This document shows, piece after piece, positions 57,853 through 64,000 of a stretch of DNA of 64,000 nucleotides. The notes under the pieces were generated by a model that was given only the letters and a program-made list of their open reading frames with translations, ran no database searches and was not told the origin of the DNA. Source of the stretch: Solen grandis (taxonomy: Eukaryota; Mollusca; Bivalvia; Adapedonta; Solenidae); contig CM037783.1 in the NCBI GenBank assembly GCA_021229015.1, positions 31,314,088 to 31,378,087 of the forward strand, in the 5' to 3' direction. How positions within the stretch are numbered: position 1 is the stretch's first letter; the number at the start of each line of letters is the position of its first letter. Both the position numbers and the translations under genes were made by a program.

Positions 57853-60800
57853 CTAATTTTCGTCGTCTGATGAGGAGGAGTCTCCCGTGTCAAGCTCACC
57901 CACGACACTGGAGTGGGTGATCTTGGCCCCGTAGTTCCCCGCCCAGTGGCAGTCGTCCCGGCCCCCGTGGCTGTACGATACAAACCTCACCCCGTTACCA
58001 TAGCCGCTGAATGTATGACTCACCTGTCAAAGGAAAACGCAGTATTGCGTTAAAGAGAATATGCATCAAACGTTTTTAAACATCAAAAGGTTTTGTAATT
58101 CGAAGATTTATTTGTGCTGTTGTAGATGTTTTTAAAATACGGAACATTGAAATTTGTTTAAACCGGATTAGTCTTTCGATACAGGTAGTCGCCTGTACAC
58201 AGGTACAACTTATTTTGATATTCAGTGTACAATACTTATAAACAATTACTTTATATACCGAAGATAATTATCTTTCATTAGGTGGAGATTATTGTTACCA
58301 ACAGCTTACAAGTCTGATTTTAAGTGATAGTCATTTATTTTTTATTTAAGGTTACTTAATCAAAACATAAACTACCCTTATATGAAAAAAGTTCTGAGAT
58401 AGATAGATAAATAGAAAGAAAAAGAGAGAGAGACAAACGTACCTGGGACCAGCGTGCCCCAGCTCCTCGGCACTCCTTAATCTCCTTGCTGTCTACCTCC
58501 TGCTTATTCTGGTTAAGGAGAGACACCTTCAGCCAGTAGTGGCAGCCTGCGTCCTGCCTGGGGCTAAACCTGTCGTCATCATCAATATCAACATCATCAT
58601 TATTATCATCATAATCATTATCAACATCATCATTATTATCAGCATAATCATTATCAACATCATCATCAGCTTCTACGATGTCGTCGTTATAGTGGTATCT
58701 TGTAATCATAAAGGTATCGTACCATAGTGGTATCGATAGTGGTATTGTGTCATAGAGGAATTGTGCCACAGCTTATCATGCCATAGTGGTATTGTGTCAT
58801 AGAGGAATTGTGCCACAGCCGTATCATGCCATATTGTTTATTGTCTTAGTGATAATAGATCATTTATCAACATTGTGATAAAATAGATTCATGTTAAGTG
58901 TGTAATCATTAAACTACAATGAACCGCCCCTTTGACTTCAAAACAAATATAATTGTGTACCATTCCATATCTAATTAAAATAATTCCTGTGTTAATTCAA
59001 TGCAAACAGAGAAAATAATATAGATAATGTACCATTCCGACACAATGATTTTGGGTTTCACTTTGTCCATGACGCCAGCATCAAACCCCTTGGATGCAAG
59101 GTCCACCACCTGTTTCTTCTCACAGTCCCCGTATGATGTCGCCCAGCAGGAAGATTCTGAAACGAGGCAACCGTCAAGCTGAGAGAGACAAAGACTTAGA
59201 CAGGGAGAGTGAGATAGACAGAAGGATTGAGACAAAGGGAGAATATGGGAGGGATACAGAGAAAAGAAGACAAAATAGAGACTAGAGAGGCAGAACACAG
59301 ATAGACAGAACGAAAAATGAAAACTAAGGAAAGGAAAAAGAAGAAAGACGAAGAACTTTTCAGACATATATCTAATAGAGACATTTCATGCAGAGTGACA
59401 CTGGGACCTGACCTACGTGTCCATTATTATCTAGTTCATTTGATTTGTCAAATAATGGTAATATATGTATATATCCATTTTATAAAATAATTCCATTGCA
59501 TTCTGTGATCTATCCTAAATTGTCCACTTCGATATTCTCTATGTCAACTTTCTAAAAATCTCATTTTACGGTTGAACTTCTCTTTTTCTTAAAAAAAAAA
59601 ATACCGTTAATTAGCGTTTAATCAAGTAGAACAATGAAATCTAACCTGGCTGTTAACAATGAACTCGATTAGTTATTATGTTCCTATTTCTATTTTTAAA
59701 TTTTCAATTAATAAAATATCTAATATTTCAAGAAATTCCCATTTTTTCAGTCTATAAAAAAATAACAGACGACGATGAGTTATATAACATTATAATATTT
59801 AAAATGAAGGGAATACATTTCTGCGAGTATTTAACATATTTTTCCGTATTCTAATTTTAGTTAACATGTACCTGATTTTCATCATAATATCTTAAAAACA
59901 CAAAATTGATACTTTCCACTCCAGGGGAGGATTCTAAAACCACTCGGTCAATAAAATCATTCATCAAGCTTCCAAGCGCTAAGGGAACCTACTCTTTATA
60001 CTGATCTACCTGTCTTTTAACAAGGTTACCTCCCTTAGAAGGGACCCCTATATGTAAGTACATCCCCCGACATAGGACCTGACATGATTTGTCATTTCAT
60101 ATCAAATTTTACTAAACAAGTTCATAAAACTGTTATTAAGCAATTTATGTCAGATTCTTTTTTATATGACCTATAGTGACAGTAAAACGCGATTATAACA
60201 ACAAACAATCAAATAAAAGAATTTAGAACGAATAATTTTGTAATCTTACACCAAGAAAATACTTTCAAATGATAATTGAAAATAATGATTTAACGTGTGT
60301 ATTTCTCATACATTTTCAACATTATAATTATGAATAATGAATCAAAAACATTTAATCTAGCTGTTCGAGTTCAACGCACTATGCATACATATAGATTTCA
60401 CGCGCGTGACGCGGAGTGATGTAATTCGGCCTAAAAGTTATATGTAACGTGTTAAATAATTTTTATTAGAAAATATGTGATGGCTATACGAAACCGGAAA
60501 CAGCTGTTTGAGCACACTGTCATATGATAAATACCGGTATGTTATATTTCTATTCCACTATAGATACATTTATATTTGATTTTGATTATAGCCTCCTAGC
60601 GGAAAGATTTTCAGGGATGCTTTACTCACCCTCGGCATATGGAACTGCCTCCTTGACCGGGACTGTCAAGACCGCCTCTTCCTCAACCTTCCAGCCATCT
60701 CCGCCGGACGATATCAACTCCCAGTCGATCAGACCAGCTGTAAACAGAATACCAAATATACAGGTATCATACCAGCTGTAAACAGAATACCAAATATACA

Positions 60801-63680
60801 GGTATCAGACCAGTTGTAAACAGAATACCAAATATACAGGTATCAGACCAGTTGTAAACAGAATACCAAATATACGGGTATCAGACCAGTTGTAAACAGA
60901 ATACCAAATATACGGGTATCAGACCAGTTGTAAACAGAATACCAAATATATGGGTATCATACCAGCTGTAAAACAGAATACCAAATATACGGGTATCAGA
61001 CCAGTTGTAAACAGAATACCAAATATACAGGTATCAGACCAGCTGAAAACAGAATACCATATATACGGGTATCAGACCAGTTATAAACAGAATACCAAAT
61101 ATACAGGTATCAGACCAGTTGTAAACAGAATACCAAATATACGGGTATCATACCAGCTGTAAAACAGAATACCATATATACGGGTATCAGACCAGTTGTA
61201 AACAGAATACCAAAAACATGGTTATCAGATCAGCTGTAAACAGAATACCAAATACACGGGTATCAGACTAGCTGTTAACAGAATATCAAATACACGGGTA
61301 ACAGACCAGCTGTAAACAGAACACCAGATACATGTATATGGTTATCAGATTGTTTGTAAACAGAATTCAAACATACGTTTGTTTGTTTGTTTGTTTGTTG
61401 GGTTTAACGTCCCACCGACAGTATTTCAGTTATTTTGAGGCGATGTCTACTTGAGACAGATATAGTGCTGCCGCACTGCAGTATTAAGCCGTAGATATGT
61501 GGCATGATACCACGCCCAATCACATTATCCTGACACCGGGCCAACCAGTCCTGCAACTTCCCTTATATGCGGAGCACAAAGCATGGGAGCTATATGTCGC
61601 GGTCGGACATCGAACCCAAGACCTCCAGCTCCCGAGGCGGATGTTCTAACCACTCGGCCACCGGGGACGGTCAAACATAAGTTTATTAGACCAGCTGTAA
61701 ACAGACACCCAATATACAGTTATCAGATTGGGTGTCAACAGACGGTTATCATAAAACTGCATATATCCTATCGGTATTTTATCCTCCGCCACAGTTCATT
61801 GGAAATATGATAAAGAGGGCTCATCAATCAACATCTACCCGACAACCCCTGAATTTGACGTTTATTTATTTATCAATATTTAAACGTTTAGGCCTTTAAA
61901 TCATAAACAAATATATCATTTAATAAATGTTAAAACAAAAACAATGGTCAACCTACATTTTGCACAGGTATTTTTTAACAGATTATTTCCGCAAGCGTCG
62001 ATCAGTTTCTGAAACAAAACTCATAATTATACACAACTTTAAGTGTAAATGCTACATTAGATAGCAAATGATATATTTTATTCAATGCTTTCGTTGAAAA
62101 GATAAAACAATTATTCATAAACGTTAATCATATATTTCAGCTTAGAATAAATACATAACCATGTCATTTGAGCTTGACACTGCAAAGTGTTTTACAGCTG
62201 CGTGTTGGTACTACACACAGCTTTTCACCGTATAACTTAGTATTACATGTTGTGCCGATCATATATCAGAGTGTCTTTTTTACCAAATAAGAGATATAAC
62301 ATTATTCTTAAAGTACTGAGTAAATGCTGCATTATTCCAGAGACCAATAATTATGTGTCCGATTATACTTAGAGTTGGAATGCCACAATATATTTCTTGT
62401 TGCTTGTAAATACAAAAATAAAGAGGCACCCTAATGCACTCGGCATATTACGCCAAATGTCGGCAAAAATTGCAAAAAATGTTTTCTTTAAATGTAAACA
62501 GTAAGTGTTTCATTACCTTAAAGATTTTAAAGTTTAATTGTCTGAGCTGAATCCGAATGCACACACACCGTAAAGTTCATCCCCAAAATACCTCGAGAAT
62601 GCATTATTTACGATTCCATAAGAATTGCTTTAGTTCACAATGTCAAACATAAATATAACATACGAGGAGTATTTCAGAAGTTTGTGTATTTTCTTCATAT
62701 CTCTTCTATATTTAAGTAAGTGTGATTAAGTTAGATCAAATCTCTTAGGACCTCTGAAACACCGCTGCACTTCGAGACATCCGTTATTTTACTGCACAGT
62801 ATCTCCGCCAACTTCCTCCACTATGTTAGCATAAACAACTACGGATTCCTGGGGATTCTCATGTTTTTCATTTATTTTTCAGATATTTCGTTGTGTGGAC
62901 TTCGGAGGTTAAAAAAAACTCATTTAATGCTTTTAAAATGTTTTAATTCACATGCAGTAAAGTGCAAATGAAAGTTAATATGAATATCTCTTAATTTTAA
63001 ATTTACCATAATCTAAGAGTAAATTACTGAAGTGTAGATAATTTAAGCGTAAATAACTGAAATGATTAAAGTGTTAAAATTAAGGTAGATTATCAAAGCG
63101 TAAGTGTTAAGAGTACAGTATAAATTAGTGACATGCTTCTTTATCCCTATGTAGAGTTAAAATGATATCATGTCATTTAGATTTGATAAACACATATCCA
63201 AACACAATTGGGGATACGAACCGTCACATGCGATGTAAATAAAATAAACGTCTAAGTTTCGTTTATTGTTTTTTCAAGTTTAATCTAGTTTATTTATCTT
63301 AAAAGTGAATGCATTTATCTTCAAGCAAAACTGCATGCGGATAGTTTCTGGACTGGTTGGTTTGATGTCAGGATAATGTAACTAGGTGTAGCATCGTGTA
63401 ACTTGTCTTCAGAGGAGAGACATATCTGTAATACAATATCTATCTCTTTTTGGCAGATGTCCCCCAAATTAATTTAATACTGTTGAGGGAAAACGTTTAA
63501 CATAAACCAAACAGAGACTCGTACCTGTTTCTTTTCTCCTCTCTTCTTTTGGCCCACAAAAACAGCCGAGTTGGTCAGTTTTACCCCATAGTGGCCCGCC
63601 CAATTTTTCGTGTCTTGGCCTCCATGTTGGAACTCAACGTAACGGACACCCGTTGGATATCTTTTAAAGACGTGACGAAC
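57853..63680 (-). CDS. right FBA-domain gene, second FBA complete, 5' part beyond the window
   Basis: Minus-strand exons are 63680-63525, 62008-61957, 60737-60630, 59156-59033, 58569-58443 and 58023-57853 with the stop TAG at 57853-57855. The last five sum to 582 bases, exactly 194 codons, and every junction has AG/GT borders and matching phase. The first visible exon ends FBA domain 1 (GVRYVEFQHGGQDTKNW). A linker exon (KLIDACGNNLLKNTCAK) leads to FBA domain 2 (WELISSGGDGWKVEEE, CWATSYGDCEKKQ, FSPRQDAGCHYWL, VRFVSYSHGGRDDCHWAGNYG) and an acidic serine tail (DTGDSSSSDDEN). The paralogue at 40957-47875 shares exon sizes. FBA domains bind glycoproteins in FBXO2/6; here the DW of the core is kept and the residue before the conserved Trp is Asn or His instead of Tyr, so sugar binding is uncertain. 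Confidence 0.87.
58573..58675. repeat. ATC/ATT microsatellite abutting an exon
   Basis: CATCATCATTATTATCATCA-type units of 33 bases are repeated about two and a half times, directly upstream (minus strand) of the acceptor of the exon at 58569-58443. Confidence 0.85.
60738..61366 (-). repeat. minisatellite, about 38-bp unit, 17 copies, carrying a splice-acceptor copy
   Basis: The unit is ACCAG(C/T)TGTAAACAGAAT followed by ACCAAATATAC(A/G)GGTATCAG. It begins at the acceptor of the FBA exon 60737-60630. On the minus strand each unit reads TATTCTGTTTACA(G/A)(C/T)TGGT, the same string as the real acceptor TTCTGTTTACAG followed by CTGGT. Units spelled ACCAGCTG keep the AG; those spelled ACCAGTTG do not. 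Confidence 0.9.
61381..61670 (-). mobile_element. SINE family A, full length, inserted in the minisatellite
   Basis: The (GTTT)n tail is on the left and the tRNA-like head (CCGTCCCCGGTGGCCGAGTG when read on the minus strand) on the right. The 14-mer tcaaacatacgttt/tcaaacataagttt (one mismatch) flanks it at 61367-61380 and 61671-61684. Minisatellite units continue at 61685-61765. Confidence 0.92.
62210..63340. other. intron sequence of the right FBA gene, no gene seen
   Basis: This AT-rich part of the FBA1-FBA2 intron has no counterpart in the shorter left-gene intron, so it was inserted on the right or lost on the left. No repeat family was recognised in it. Confidence 0.4.
63345..63480 (+). 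mobile_element. old SINE relic in the FBA1-FBA2 intron, right gene
   Basis: GGACTGGTTGGTTTGATGTC, AGGATAATGTAACTAGG and GGCAGATGTCCCCCAAATTA remain. They share CATATCTGT and CAATATCTAT with the relic at 41278-41425 in the paralogous intron. Confidence 0.7.
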
Positions 63681-63799
63681 CTGCAAAACAAACACCAGAA
63701 TGTAAGGAGCGTCACTGTTTTGTCTATGATAATAACATATTACACGGAACTGAGAATTCTAAATGTAAATAATTTTGCTCGGTATAATGGTATATTTAA

Positions 63800-63975
63800 T
63801 TCAAGCTGTTTACGAGATACTCGACTGAACCAAGGATTTCGATACATAAAAGGTATTTTATATAAACTTGATATCCATTTTACTCGAAGTATTCGATTTT
63901 ATAATAAACTTGATATTCAATGTCCCGTGGTATTTGATTTATTCAAGGTATTCGATGTAATAAAACAAAGATTTT
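63800..63975. repeat. AT-rich tandem repeat in intron 4, right gene
   Basis: Units with (T/C)GATTTATTC(A/G)AGGTATTCGAT-like blocks correspond to 42225-42425 in the left gene. The array runs to the window edge. Confidence 0.55.
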
Positions 63976-64000
63976 AACATACACCTGTGATATATGACTA

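Noticed and set aside
58356..58769. Minus-strand frame with a long run of Asp/Asn residues
   Set aside because: The acidic run is the translated ATC/ATT microsatellite upstream of the acceptor. Only 58443-58569 is exon.
59094..59367. Frames rich in Arg/Glu or Ser/Leu near 59.2 kb
   Set aside because: They come from a purine-rich (GA-type) intron stretch next to the exon at 59033-59156.
60950..61162. Plus-strand frame with repeated PVVNRIPNIQVS peptide
   Set aside because: It is a translation of the minisatellite, and its open length follows from the unit size.

Overview
The window is eukaryotic, AT-rich, intron-bearing and crowded with repeats. It most resembles a bivalve mollusc. The grounds are two tRNA-derived SINE families with CAAA and CAA tails, several tandem-core 'pearl'-type elements bounded by hairpins, a B-box/coiled-coil/propeller gene of a type expanded in bivalves, and genes with F-box-associated (FBA) domains. 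The species cannot be told from the sequence alone. Two runs of exactly 100 N (20448-20547 and 40857-40956) are scaffold joins of unknown true length.

Layout. 1-11.4 kb has no recognisable gene and holds SINEs, MITEs, minisatellites and one GC-rich patch. 11536-17538 is a degraded Polinton/Maverick-type element. It has terminal inverted repeats starting AGTAGTATA, an intact 215-residue ORF of unknown function, and a minus-strand protein-primed family B DNA polymerase broken by many frameshifts and stops. No integrase, protease, packaging ATPase or capsid gene is visible. Coding-like sequence abuts both ends (11466-11535; 17539-17744 and 18268-18436), so it appears to sit inside an older gene. 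18.6-33 kb is repeat-dominated: tandem-core elements, a 1.2-kb TIR element with 8-bp target duplications and a nested SINE, and several SINEs. 33.4-35.5 kb carries the one intact single-exon gene, a B-box/coiled-coil/beta-propeller (TRIM-like) protein.

40.9-64 kb contains two minus-strand paralogous genes with FBA domains (the glycoprotein-binding fold of FBXO2/FBXO6 and NCCRP1). Both are resolved exon by exon, with matching intron phases. The left gene (40957-47875) starts inside the window; its first FBA domain is complete and its second runs into the gap at 40.9 kb. The right gene (57853 to beyond the right edge) shows the end of its first FBA domain and a complete second one with the stop codon. 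Together they imply an F-box-less protein with two tandem FBA domains. Shared intronic relics (an old SINE and an AT-rich tandem repeat at matching positions) show that the two genes arose by block duplication. Between them lies a dead Tc1/mariner transposase and other repeats.

The most unusual items are the integrase-less Polinton relic with stacked terminal-repeat units, the double-FBA gene pair, a minisatellite whose unit is a copied splice acceptor of the right FBA gene, and a fold-back palindrome beside the assembly gap.
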